Shown in pieces: positions 15,944-26,838 of a stretch of 64,000 bases of DNA. The position numbers were made by a program, and so were the translations under genes. The DNA comes from Ichthyophthirius multifiliis (taxonomy: Eukaryota; Ciliophora; Oligohymenophorea; Hymenostomatida), in the NCBI RefSeq assembly GCF_000220395.1, contig NW_004085923.1, positions 1-64,000 of the forward strand, read 5' to 3'. The first letter of the stretch is position 1. Each line of letters opens with the position of its first letter. The notes under the pieces were generated by a model, which was not told where the DNA came from, made no database searches, and worked only from the letters and a program-made list of their open reading frames with translations.

Positions 15944-17319
15944 TTCATTTAAATATTATTTTATATTTAGTTTTCTTAATTATTATCATTTTAGTTTATT
16001 TTATTGTTTTAAGAATTTTATTCTTTTATTTAATTATATAATATATACGTTTTTTTTTTTTACTTTTATGATTTTTTAATTCTTCATTTTATTTTTATAT
16101 GTTTTCTTGTTTTTATTTTTTTTAATTTAATTCTTCTTAAATTTATATTTTTATATTTTCTTATTCTTTTTAAAGTCTTTATTCTTCTAATTGTTCTTCT
16201 CTTTTTCTTTTATCTTCTTCTTCTTTTTTTAGTCTATTTTTTTCTTCAATTTACCTTTACAATTGTCTTTGATATTCTATTTTTTATTGGTGCTTTTTAT
16301 TTATTTCTTATATATCACAATTTTCTATTTTCATAAAATTTTTAGTTCCTCTAATATGTTTACTTGAGTTATTATTAATTATCATATTATTATCATAATC
16401 AAGATTTTATATTAAATTATTTTAAATTTTTGTTGGTTATATATTTTATTACAAATCATTAAACAGTTGATTTTATTATTATGCATTATATTATTATATA
16501 TTAAACTATTGTTTTTAATGTAAATCATTTTGTTATTAAATTTAATATTATTATTAAAAACTTAAATTTAACTATTATTATTATTATTATTCATATTATT
16601 ACTAAATGTAAGGACTTTAGTTTTATTACCTATTTATATTATTTTTTTAGAATTATTTTTATTACTCTTATATTTCTTCATAATTATATGGTTATAATTG
16701 TTATTTTGCAATATTGTTTTATTATAATTATTATTAAGAAAACTTAAATTTATTATTTTCACTAGGAAAGTTTCCGTAATTTTAATTTTGATCTATAAAT
16801 TATTATTTTTAAATATAAACATCCTGTTTGGTTTTTTCTTTTTATTTCATTTATTATTCTAAAATGTTTTTATATTATTCTTTTTTTACTCTTTATTCTT
16901 AGAATTCTTTTTCCTTCTATAATTCAATTATTTGAACTTTTTTTCTTTCATTTTCTTCTTCTATTTTTCTTACTACTTTTTCCTAATATTCTTAATATTT
17001 ATTTTTTTCTTAAATCTTATATATAATATAAAAATAAAATAAAATAAACTTTTTTAAAAAATAAATACTTATTATTATAAAGCTTAATTATAATTTTTTT
17101 TTATTTCTTATTAATGATAATTAATATTTTTGTCATCAAATTAATTCTTTTATTATTATTATTTAAATTAATCCATATTATCTATATTTTCAATATTATT
17201 GTAAGAAACTGGATTACTTAAATTATTTTCTTTATTTATTTTTTCACTTTAATGACTGTTTTGAAAATTATTATTGATATGATTTAAATATTCTTCTTTT
17301 TATTCTATATTTTAATATG

Positions 17320-17387
<68 letters not shown>

Positions 17388-17553
17388 TATACTTAATTGT
17401 TTGTTCCTGTTGTATTATCGGCTTATTCTTTTTTATATATTTTTTTTTATTTTTATGTTTTAAACCAAAAAAGAATAATTTACTTTTTAATCTTTCTTCT
17501 CTTTATTATTTTTTTTTTTCCCATATTAAATCTCTTTTTGATTTGGCTTCCAT
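14632..17553 (-). CDS. Q-rich coiled-coil protein, function unknown
   Basis: Starts MEAKSKRDLIWEKKKQQREE, followed by an intron (about 17415-17480), a polyQ run from the (ATT)n array, an N-rich stretch, a second intron near 16990-17045 and a long charged coiled coil (EKEFQEQRVKKEQYKNILEQQ). A Q/P-rich part (NGFQLYQPPPIIIPQQYMQQQQQ), another coil and a C-terminal segment (VGSAINMAAKNILGD) follow. It ends ...LDKFMQNNKIN, TGA at 14632-14634. Near 14795 an A7 run needs one extra base to join the last 50 residues, so an indel or unseen intron is likely. The composition (Q, K, E, N) and helical register suggest a structural cytoskeletal or centriolar/ciliary protein, which is inference only. No catalytic motif was seen. 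Confidence 0.65.
15270..15322 (+). repeat. (ATT)n tract in the Q-rich coiled-coil gene
   Basis: About 16 ATT units with two variant triplets. It sits in the coding region of the minus-strand Q-rich protein and reads as an Asn/Gln-type run there. Confidence 0.7.
15879..15942 (+). repeat. (ATT)n tract, homopolymer amino-acid run
   Basis: About 21 ATT units in the coding strand of the Q-rich gene, next to further TAA/CAA-rich sequence reading as Gln. No other feature. Confidence 0.7.
17319..17385 (+). repeat. (ATT)n array encoding polyQ near the N-terminus
   Basis: About 22 ATT units. In the reading frame set by the upstream exon (ATG at 17553, intron, then KKQADNTTGTNNQVYE) every unit is TAA on the minus strand, so the array codes a Gln tract of about 20 residues. 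A TAA repeat can encode protein only under this genetic code. Confidence 0.75.
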
Positions 17554-17740
17554 TTATATTTTTAATTCTAATTTTAAAATATATACTTATGTATATATAA
17601 TTTATTTTTTAAATCTTATTTTTTTTTGTTTTATTTTGCTTTTTTTTTTTTTTTTAATAATAATCTTATTAATAATTTACATAAAATAAATAATATAAAA
17701 TCATAAATTAAATAAATATAATTTTTATAGTTTTATCTAT

Positions 17741-18094
17741 TCAATAAATAAATTTTAAAAGCAAGAATCTACTATGTAGCATATTTATACTTAAATGCCT
17801 ATTTTCTATTGCACATTTGTAACATTTTTCCAAATTTTCTCCTGTTAATTATTATAAAATATAAGCCTTTCTATATGGATTTTCTTCGAATTCATTATAG
17901 GCTTAAATAGCATTTTAATTTGAGTTTGTTATTTAATTATCAAATGAGAAATCTAATAATTAATTATGAAAATTTTAAGTCATCTAAAACTTACTACTCA
18001 TTGCCCCATTTACATCTACATCTTAGTAATACGGTGAAGAATATACTAATTTTCCTCCAAAATCATAATATGAAGTGAAATTTGTACTACTCAT
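17741..18094 (-). CDS. Small conserved-looking protein with a CxxC pair
   Basis: One exon, 117 residues from MSSTNFTSYYDFGGK to LLLKFIY, TGA at 17741-17743. The C-terminal part holds LEKCYKCAIENRHL, so one CxxC, which alone does not make a zinc site. The sequence is well mixed and not low complexity, unlike spacer, and it begins 218 bp from the NAD(P)HX dehydratase gene on the other strand. I do not recognise the family. It might instead be the first exon of a longer gene spliced over 17740-17560, since an AAAG acceptor-like site follows. Confidence 0.55.
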
Positions 18095-18312
18095 GAATAA
18101 ATAATATTTTATTTATTTTTATTTTAATAATAATAATAATATTTTTTTTTTTATAATAAAAAATACTAATATTTTTTGGTAAAATAATACGATTATTTCT
18201 ATATATTACCTCTCTTCCTAATTATAAAAATACATAATATATAAAATATATATAAAGTTAAAATATTTTATTAAATCTAAAAAAATAAATATTTAATTAA
18301 ATTAAAAAATAA
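18095..18312. promoter_or_regulatory. Bidirectional spacer of a head-to-head gene pair
   Basis: Only 218 bp separate two start codons facing away from each other. It is A/T-rich with a T run at 18141-18153. Both promoters must be here or inside the genes; no motif is recognised. Confidence 0.45.
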
Positions 18313-19370
18313 ATGTTCAACTAAATTATTCCGAAAATGCTCCCTTCAACCCATAAAGGATCAAACGGTCGAATAGCAATAATAGGCGGTTGTTTAGAGT
18401 ATACTGGTGCGCCTTATTTTTCCGCGATTTCCTCTTTAAAAAGCGGTTGTGATTTATCCCATATATTCTGTACAAAATAAGCCGCAATTCCCATTAAATC
18501 TTATTCCCCTGAATTAATAGTCCATCCCTATTTAAGTGCAAGTAACGAAACTACTGAAAAATCCGAAAAAATACATAAATAGCGGAAACTTTAGAAAACT
18601 TATTAAAATGGTAGAGTACATTTAATGCCTTTATTTTAGGTCCAGGATTAGGTAGAGATGAATGGATAGGAGAGATATTATCTGAATTTATCAAAAATAA
18701 AAAGGAAGGACAACTTTTAATACTAGATGCAGATAGTCTATGGTTTTTATTTAGTTAAAAAAATGAATAAAATTAAGGTTTTATTCCTAAGCTTAAGCTA
18801 AACTCCTCAAAAACAATACTTACGCCTAATAATGTCGAGTTTAAGAGACTTTATGAGGCTTTTTGTTCCTAATAGGACTCTTTTGATTATGAAAAAAATA
18901 ATAATTTAATGCAAAATATTCTTTAAGATAATCCTTCATAATCTTTTATTTAAATTAATATTGATCATCCAGTAGTTTAAAAAACGGTTTAACTTTCTTA
19001 AAAATTTAATAATATTATAATTGTACATAAAGGCTTTTTAGATATTATAACAAATGGAAAAAAAGCTTTTTTAATTATGTAAAAATCAAGTTTAAAAAGA
19101 TGTGGTGGATAAGGTGATATTTTAAATGGTTTATTAGCAGTTTATAGTTATTGGGCTACTTAAAGTATTATTTAAGAAACTTTGGGGATTAATAATAATG
19201 AGAAAGAGTTGATTGGGTGTATTTTAGCATGTTTAGTTACAAGAAAATCAGCTTTTTTGGCTTATTAAAAATATAAATATAGCTTAGTAAGTAATAATAT
19301 AATTGATTATATAGGAGAATCTTTCGAATAAATAAGTGAATGTTAGGATATATTTATATCAAAGTTATGA
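18313..19370 (+). CDS. NAXD: ATP/ADP-dependent (S)-NAD(P)HX dehydratase
   Basis: A ribokinase-fold repair enzyme that dehydrates hydrated NADH/NADPH. The N-terminus reads [32 protein letters not shown] and CDLSHIFCT. Further on come [48 protein letters not shown] and the catalytic GGQGDILNG, which is GxGD with TAA-coded Gln. Start choice: the ATG at 18313 gives [16 protein letters not shown], matching the family's N-terminal region; the in-frame ATG at 18337 is the alternative. The frame slips by one base in the A6 run at 18566-18571, between HPYLSASNE...EKIHK and the segment [10 protein letters not shown]. One added A restores a full-length enzyme. No introns were seen. Cytosolic or mitochondrial location cannot be judged. 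Confidence 0.9.
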
Positions 19371-19524
19371 ATGATAATAATTTCTTATAAAAAATAAAAA
19401 AATATAATATATATATATAAATTATTATAAATTTATATAATTTATTTTTTTCATTCATAAATATTTTTATTTTATATAGATATTATTTTAATATAATTAG
19501 ATTTATTTATAAAAATAAATATAA

Positions 19525-19557
<33 letters not shown>

Positions 19558-19587
19558 TATTTAGTATATATATTTTTAATATACATT
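19371..19587. other. Spacer between two tandem genes
   Basis: A/T-only spacer with TA tracts around 19530-19560; no coding signal. Confidence 0.5.
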
Positions 19588-20460
19588 ATGATTTTTAAAT
19601 ACGAAACTAATTATAATAAAATTAAACCTTTTTTTTGAATAATATTTATTACCTCATTAAAGAGAATATAAATTACCTTTAAAAATAAGAATTTGGCGAA
19701 ATAATAGTATTATCGCTATTTTTTTATAAACAATTGTTACTATAACTTCATTAATACTATATTCGATTAGAAGAGTAACTTTTTTATTTTTAAAGTATTA
19801 TTATTTATAAAAGATACGATTAGGAATTCTGATAAATTTATTTAATTTAATTTTGGTTTATTTTTTTGGCAAAAAAGGTGTTCTGGAATTAAATTTTATG
19901 TATATTGCTATACATAGTATTGTAAAAACTACTTATAAAATAATTATTTGATAAAAAAAAAGATTACATCTTCTGTAATTGGTATAGTTTTCCTATTTTC
20001 TTTACTTGAAATATTATTCTAAAGTGTATATAATAAAATTCATATATTATAGATTCGATTTATATTTTTTTTATTTAAAAAATACATATAAAGGATGAAA
20101 ATAATGATAAATTAATGCTTATCATTTTTTGCGTGCCTTACTTAGTCGATTTTTTAGCTGGTTTATGTCTTTTAAAGTTGCTTTTTATTATGAAAGAGAA
20201 TGAATAGGAAGAAGTAAAAACTTAATAAAAAATTTAGGGAATTTATTTATTTATATAAATAGAAATTAATAGAAATTCCTTTTTTAGAATAATAAGATTA
20301 ATGTGTCATTTGTTGTTTATAAAAAAGAAATACAGTTTTTTATAAATGCGGTCATAAAGTGGTTTGCTATTAATGTTCTATTAAAATAAATAGCTAATAT
20401 AAGAAATTATGTCCTATATGTAGACATGAGATTGAAGATATAATTATATAATATGAATGA
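19588..20460 (+). CDS. Membrane RING-finger E3 ubiquitin ligase
   Basis: The C-terminal RING reads CVICCLQKRNTVFYKCGHKV, then VCYQCSIKI...LCPICRHE. This is C3HC4 spacing closest to the MUL1/XIAP-type RINGs (CVVC...PCGH..C..C...CPICR). The N-terminal ~190 residues contain about four hydrophobic helices, so the RING would face the cytosol from a membrane. Introns are 19922-19962 (41 nt), 20024-20052 (only 29 nt) and 20214-20262 (49 nt), all GT-AG. With them removed the gene is one base too long, and dropping one T from the T8 run at 19629-19636 joins MIFKYETNYNKIKPFF to EQYLLPHQREYK. Substrate unknown. Confidence 0.8.
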
Positions 20461-20765
20461 AATTAACTAATTACATATACTTATTATTAGATTAAAAATA
20501 GCTTTTAATTTATTATAAATAAATATAAAAAAATTGAGAGAATTATAATTTGATTTTGTTGATTTAAATAAATTATAAAAAAATAAAACATTTTAAATTT
20601 TTTTATTTTATTAAAAAAAAATCAAAAACCTAATTAATAAAAAATATATATATAAATATAATTTTTATATAAAAAAATAAATTTTTTATATTATAATAAA
20701 AAAAAAAAAAAATTCATATATATATATAAAAAAAAAAATAACAACAATTAAATTATTTTAAAAAA
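20461..20765. other. Spacer, no gene seen
   Basis: Very A-rich, with A runs of up to 13. No protein-like frame. Leads into the next start codon. Confidence 0.5.
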
Positions 20766-22775
20766 ATGGATAATAATACATTTGGTTTAACAGGAGTTAA
20801 TTTAACAAACGAATAAAATCAATCTTAATAAAACCTAAAATAATAACAATAAACCCAAAGAACTTCAAGGTAACAAACATCACCTTTACTAACACATAAA
20901 AACGTAAATAAATAATAAAATTTATATTAAAAACAATTAAAATAAGCAAGAATTCTAAAAAAGTATAAGTAAACTACCTTTAATTGAAATCAAAAATGCT
21001 CCTAAACAACCTATGTTAATTCAAAACGAAAGAGTATAATTAGAAAACCGGACTTAAACACACCTCAAATAATCCCAATCCGAAAGCAAAATCGAGAACT
21101 TGAGATATTTAATAGACCAGGAGAATATTAATTAAAAAAATAACTACAAAATTAACGAAACAACCAAAAAAGAAACTACAAGACCCATTCAGAAATCTAA
21201 AAAACTCAAACCAACTCTTTTCATAAAAGATAAGACCAAGAATTTTAAAAAATGAAAGAAAAGCGAAAAGTTTTAGATATTTACAAGTAATAAATAGTAC
21301 AAGACTTCGATACATTATACGAAAAAGACACTGAAAAGAAAATAATAACTAAATTACAAAACCTTGAAAAAAAGCAAAAACTACAATAAGAATTAAAAAG
21401 AAACGAATCAATTCTTTCTAACGAATTAAAATCCTATAATACAATAAAATACGAAATAAAAAAAAAAAAACAAGAATACGATAATCTATTAAACTAATTA
21501 AATAACTGCGACTTCGTTTTTACTTAAGAAAAAGACCGTAACGAGCTTGAAAAGCTCAAATAAACTCAAGAAGACCTCGTTTAAAAATTAAATGACTCTT
21601 AAAATATCTAAATGTCCCTAAAACACATGAGCGATACCCGAAAAAAGCTAATTTTATTCGAAAAAAAGCAAGTAGAATAACTATATGAAGAATACCAAAA
21701 ACAATGTAAAATATTAAACAAAAAAAGTGAAAAACAAATTTCTTTCAAACAAAAACTCGAAAACCTTTCCATTTAGTAAAAAAACTAATAAAAACTAAAC
21801 AGTCTAGCTCTTCCAGAAAGATTCAAAGAACATCTAGAAGACTAACTAAGTCAATTTGAGGACAAAAGATCAATACAGGAAATTTTTAAGCATGAAAATA
21901 AAAGAAAAGAAGAGTAAATATAAAAAGAATAAATGCGAAAAAAAGAAGAACTAAAACAACAGAAACTAGAAAAGGAAAAACAAGCCGAAAAAATAAAAGC
22001 CGAAAAAAAAGTTATAGAATAAGATTTAGCTAATAAAAAGAAGAAAATTGAAGATTTACTTAAAGTATCTTTTGTATCTAATATAACAGCTTTAGAAGCT
22101 CATAAAAATTTCATGGAATAAACCATTTAAGAGCTAAAAGAATTCCAAGTCTATTTCTAGTCATAAATAGACAATTAAAAATAATAAAATTAATAAAAAA
22201 AAAGCCTTTTAGAAAATTTAAAATTCGTCCAAAATCAAAGAAGGGCTTCTATTTCTATTCAAGAAAAAGACGTAGAAAAAAGCGAGAAAATTCTTATTTA
22301 AGAAAATTCCAAACTACAAGAAGCATAATAAAAAGTAAGAAGACTCGAAAAAATAATTGACTAAATCTGCCTTGTATAATCTAGAATAAACTACTAATTA
22401 TAACCTAAAAATCTCAAAAATAAAAACGCAGAAGTTAAAAGGGAGGAACTTATAGATTAAATAACCCTATCAGGCCTTAAACTAGAAAAAATAGTTGCCT
22501 TTTTAGCGAAAAAAAAAGACCCATAAAGAGTTGAAAGTATAAATACAGATGCTGATTATCACAAACCCCCTGAATATATAGGTATTAATCCTCTTAACTA
22601 TACCAAATATTGGGAAAATTAAAATATTAATAACTTAAATGAAGATAAATTCATGTTTTAACAAAATGAAAATGACGAAGATCAATATTAAAATACTATT
22701 AGAAAACAAATCCTTGTTAATAATAACAGTAATCATATTAATAACAACACTAATATTAATAATATAATTAAATGA
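20766..22775 (+). CDS. Long coiled-coil protein, possibly axonemal
   Basis: 2010 nt, exactly 670 codons in one frame from MDNNTFGLTGVNLTNEQ to TNINNIIK, TGA. About 450 residues are charged, heptad-like coiled coil (KRKVLDIYKQQIVQDFDTLY onward). The C-terminal region LSGLKLEKIVAFLAKKKDPQ...DYHKPPEYIGINPLNYTKYW is globular and unlike the coil. One in-frame TGA lies near 20982. A GT...AG pair at about 20943-21015 would splice it out with phase preserved, but the skipped sequence looks coding, so a substitution or indel is also possible. The architecture resembles outer-dynein-arm docking or dynein regulatory coiled-coil proteins; that is inference from shape, not a motif hit. Confidence 0.7.
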
Positions 22776-22940
22776 AAAAAAAAATCAATATAAATATGTT
22801 TTTGAAAAAAGCAAAACAAAGATTTATTAAAATAAATATTATTAACAAATTTATTTATTAATATAATTAAAAAAAATAAAATATATATATATAAATTATT
22901 ATTTTCAATATATAAAAAAGTAAAAACTAAATAAATATGC

Positions 22941-22992
<52 letters not shown>
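22776..22992. other. Convergent spacer with AT microsatellite
   Basis: 217 bp between two stop codons facing each other. It contains an (AT)n tract at 22936-22989, broken once. Nothing else. Confidence 0.6.
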
Positions 22993-22993
<1 letters not shown>

Positions 22994-24351
22994 CAAGATA
23001 AAGGATTTTAATTAATGACACCAATATTTCCCCTTGCAAGCCCTGCATCAAGCATAGAAACTAAATAATTCGCATATTCATGAGCTCCTCTTTCAAGTTC
23101 TTCTTATTTTCTTTTTTCTAATCTTCTATGATGTTTAATAGTTTCATTTTTTATTTTTTTTATTTCCTTTTTAAGATTTTTACTACTTTCTTCATTTTAC
23201 TAAACCATTTTATCTGACTCTAATTTAATTTAATCTGCAATATCTAAATATTATTTAAATTTATTTTCAATAAGATCTTTATTATAGTCATCAAACTGCG
23301 TAAACTTCATCTTAAACCCCGTAACATAGTTTTTAGTTTTATAATTAAACGAAGTAATATACTTAGCTAAAATCGGCGAAAACTTTATCGGCATAAGGAC
23401 CCTTTTATTCCTTACATTAGATAATTATTTATTTTAAATCGCTGGTAATTATTAAACTTAGTTATTATTTTAAAAAGAAACACTTTAATTTTCCATATTT
23501 TTTCCCCCCCCACTATTTCCATTTTAATCTAATCTTTTTAACTTACCATTATTTTCCTAAGCCAATATATTCCCCGCTCCCAAATCCAAATTCCATTGAT
23601 TCCAGTATTTATTCGGATTCGATATTTAAATACCAGTAAATAACCTCGAAAACTCATTCAATAAATCGCTCTTTAAATCATTATCGAATTCGCTTCTACT
23701 TTTCGGGAACGCATAAAAAAACGAATAGAATACTGCCTAGGCTATAATATCGAAATACTTCTTAAAAAACATATTATTATCTACTTTATTTTCTATCGAA
23801 AGTAATATATTTACATAATTTCTAGCCAATCTATTCAAAAGACAACCTTAAATTTTCAAAAACCTATCTTTTTCATTAAAAAATTCCCCCTTTTCCTCAT
23901 ATTATTTTCTTAGCTTTTTCTCTTAAAATCGGCTTATAGCATACCAAAATGAATCACTTACAATCGCTATATTCTCCTCTAATGATAAATATCTCATCCA
24001 TTTATCATATTCGCTCTCTTTTTTCTTGTTTTTGTTGTTTTCTTCGATTAACTATCCGTTTGCACCCCATTCCTCTTACTTTTTTATATGACGGGCGTTC
24101 ACTATATTTTATATTATTCTCTTAAATTCTACTTGTAAAGGTAATTTTGTATACATTTGGCTAAAATCAGTTGGAAGTTCGGCCTTTTCGATATTATATA
24201 TGTGACCTTTTTTCTTTTAGAAACCTAATTTGGATAAATCGTCTTAATTGCTCGAGTTTTAGTATTCGTAATCTTTGGTTTTTGTCTCGGTTATAAAGCC
24301 TTCGTTTTTGCTTTTTAATGATTCGAATCTTTGATATGCTTATTATTCCAT
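22993..24351 (-). CDS. FAM227-like protein
   Basis: A single exon of 452 residues from MEQQAYQRFESLKSKNE to GVINQNPLS, TGA. The central block has the features of the FAM227 family: an aromatic SDSFWYAISRF (FWWh-like motif), NRLARNYVNILLSIENK, FFKKYFDIIAQAVFYSFFYAFP and a conserved aromatic pair NPNKYWNQWNLDL. A later segment MPIKFSPILAKYITSFNY plus a C-terminal basic helix follows. FAM227 proteins are poorly studied and found mainly in ciliated organisms, so a ciliary role is plausible. Base composition is less A/T-biased than its neighbours, with a C8 run at 23505-23512. The frame is intact throughout. Confidence 0.75.
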
Positions 24352-24533
24352 TTATTAATATTATATTTAATGCTTAGTTTTATTATGTTATTTATATATT
24401 TTTAATTTATTTAAATATTTTTATTTTTTATTTATAAAATTAAAAATAAATTCTTAAATTTTTTTTTTTATTAACAATAATTCTCATAAATATATATATT
24501 TTAATAATTAATATAAATTTAAACAATATAATT

Positions 24534-25304
24534 TCATCTAAACTATATTTATTCATTGTGCAGATCAATTTATATAGGATTATTTTATTAATACATTTAA
24601 TTAATAGGAAAAACTTAACTATTTACTTAATTACCTTATTAAGTACATAATAAGTACTTATCTCTAATTAAAGAACATCTAGTAGAACATAAATTATCTA
24701 TAGAATGTGAATAACTTCTTATTTTTTCTGGACATGGAGTATTATAGATATTATCATTTAATTGAAACCCTTTATTTTATATATTTTTTATTTCTTCATT
24801 TAATTAAATATTCTATGTTTTATAAAATATCATTTTTTCATTTAATTCTAAAAAAATAATATTTATATATTAATTTATTAAATTTTTACCTGCAATTTTA
24901 TCTCTTAAATTATGTTCATTTTAAATATAATGTTAACATTAAAAACATTAACTATTTTAATAATTATTCTTATGCTAGCTATTATCTTTATTAATTAACT
25001 GTAATTAATTTATATCTTGTTTCAGTTAATTATATCTTTGATTTAATTCATTATATTAAAAATCTTTTTTTTCTATTATTGATGTAAGATTATGAACATA
25101 TTCGACAAATTAATTAATTTTATTAAGCAAAATGTTTATATAATTTTATGGATTTTAACAATTATATTAAAACTATTAATTTTAATTATTTCTTATATAA
25201 TTCAAATTATTATTATTAAGCTTTTTTAATAAAAGTGAATTTGTATCATTTAAAACTTGAATTGTGCAATAATTTTCATCATTATTATTTTTTGAGAACT
25301 GCAT
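24534..25304 (-). CDS. Small coiled-coil protein, function unknown
   Basis: Two exons with the intron at 24848-24889 leave exactly 243 codons. It begins MQFSKNNNDENYCTIQVLND, has a coil (FVEYVHNLTSIIEKKDFQYNEL onward), a cluster CFQCQHY in the middle and several Cys towards the end (TPCPEK, NLCSTRCSLIRDKYLLC). It ends HNEQIQFR, TGA at 24534-24536. The seven or so cysteines suggest a metal site, but no known finger pattern fits. Unrecognised. Same strand as the FAM227 gene 180 bp downstream. Confidence 0.6.
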
Positions 25305-26498
25305 TTATTTTTTTAAATAAAAATTCTTTTCTGTTATTAATAAATTTTATAATTAGTTAAAATATAAGTATTTACTATTAATAATATATAAATATAAAAT
25401 ATTATATTTTATATATATATATATATATATTTATATTATTATAAATATATAATTATGATTAATCATTTTTAATTAATAAAGCTATTTTATATATTACAAT
25501 TATTTTATATTAAATAAATAAAAATTTATATTAATTATGATTTTAAGATTTTATTAAGATACAAAATATATATAATCTAATAATAATATAAATAATATTA
25601 TACTTTTTTAAACCATAATTAATTAAATATAAAAAATTATTTAATTTAAATAATAAAATTAAAATAAATTTATTTTATTAATAAAAACTATAAACTTTCC
25701 TTATAAAATTAAAATATAATCAAAAATAAAATTAATAATAAATACATATATATATATTTTTCTTCTAATAAAATATTATTTTATTAATTTAAATATTTGA
25801 AAATAAAATAAAACATAAATATTTAATAAAATAAAACTTAAATATTTAATAAAAAATTGAATTTAAATTTATTTAATATTTTACAATTTCTTTTATTTCC
25901 TGAACACAGAATTTTTAAAAAACTATAAACGTCTTTATTTTAAAAATTTATACTGTCTATGTTTTTATAAAACGTAAAGAGAAATGTTACTAAAACTTTT
26001 ATTTTAAATAATAAAAACTATTACTATTAAAGATAGTATTTAAATAAATTATTTTTTATTAATATTTTCAATCTTTAAAAAAATAAAAAAAACAATAAAA
26101 TATAAATTAAAATATATTTAAAAATGCTAATTTACAAATTAATTTTCATCATAGTTTTTACAAGTAATCTTTTTCTTAAATGAAAATAAAATAATACTTA
26201 ATTATTATAAAAGCATATTATTCTCAATAAAACTAGGATTTTAATATGTTATAAATCCAGAATTAAAGTAAATTTAAAAAATAGTTATTTCAACAAAAAA
26301 ATAAATAATAAAATAATAAAATTATTATAGATTCTAATCATAATTAAGTAAAACATTCAATTATAAAAAGTAAAGTTTTAAAATAATAAAAATATAATTA
26401 AAAAATAAATAAAATTAACTTATTTATTAAATTCTTTTCTAATAGCAAATAAATAATAAGAACAACTAGCTTATAATAAAAAAATATAATTTTTATAA
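25305..26498. other. Spacer, no gene seen
   Basis: About 1.2 kb of A/T-rich DNA with TA tracts near 25410-25450. Short K/N/I-rich frames are present but have the composition of spacer. This is a head-to-head gap containing upstream regions of both neighbours. Confidence 0.5.
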
Positions 26499-26765
26499 AT
26501 GAGTTTATTAGCTATTTTTTTAATAGCAATATTCTCTTTCATAATATCTTTTGTTTTGTTATACGTAATATTATTTTTATTTAATTTTTTTTTTTTTTTT
26601 AAAAAAAAAAAGAAAATGAAATAATTTTTTTTTTAAATATTTTTAATTAAAAAGTCAAAAAAATGTAAGATGTTAGCAAGTTAAATTTAAAGTGAAATAG
26701 AATTACTCAAAAAATATAAAGAGACATAAGAAAAATTAAAACAATATGGAAAACTAAACTAATGA
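26499..26765 (+). CDS. 58-residue single-pass membrane peptide
   Basis: Exon 1 encodes a hydrophobic helix, MSLLAIFLIAIFSFIISFVL, then LY. The intron at 26565-26654 (90 nt, GT-AG, poly-T/poly-A inside) is phase 0, and exon 2 adds a charged coil SKKCKMLASQIQSEIELLKK ending KLNQ, TGA. A signal-anchor followed by a short coiled coil suggests a small membrane-anchored scaffold. Too short to assign. The clean splice frame argues for a real gene. Confidence 0.45.
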
Positions 26766-26838
26766 AAAAAATTAAATATATTGTATAAATTATATTAAAA
26801 TAAATATTATATCTAAATAATAATATATTTTCCTTATT

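Noticed and set aside
18566-18571. Programmed +1 frameshifting as in Euplotes
   Set aside because: Euplotes uses TAA/TAG as stops and shifts at stop codons; here TAA/TAG are Gln and slips lie in homopolymers, so sequence error is simpler.
21109-21315. Minus-strand hydrophobic ORF
   Set aside because: Antisense of the Lys/Glu-rich coiled-coil gene on plus; hydrophobic residues result from complementing AAA/GAA codons.
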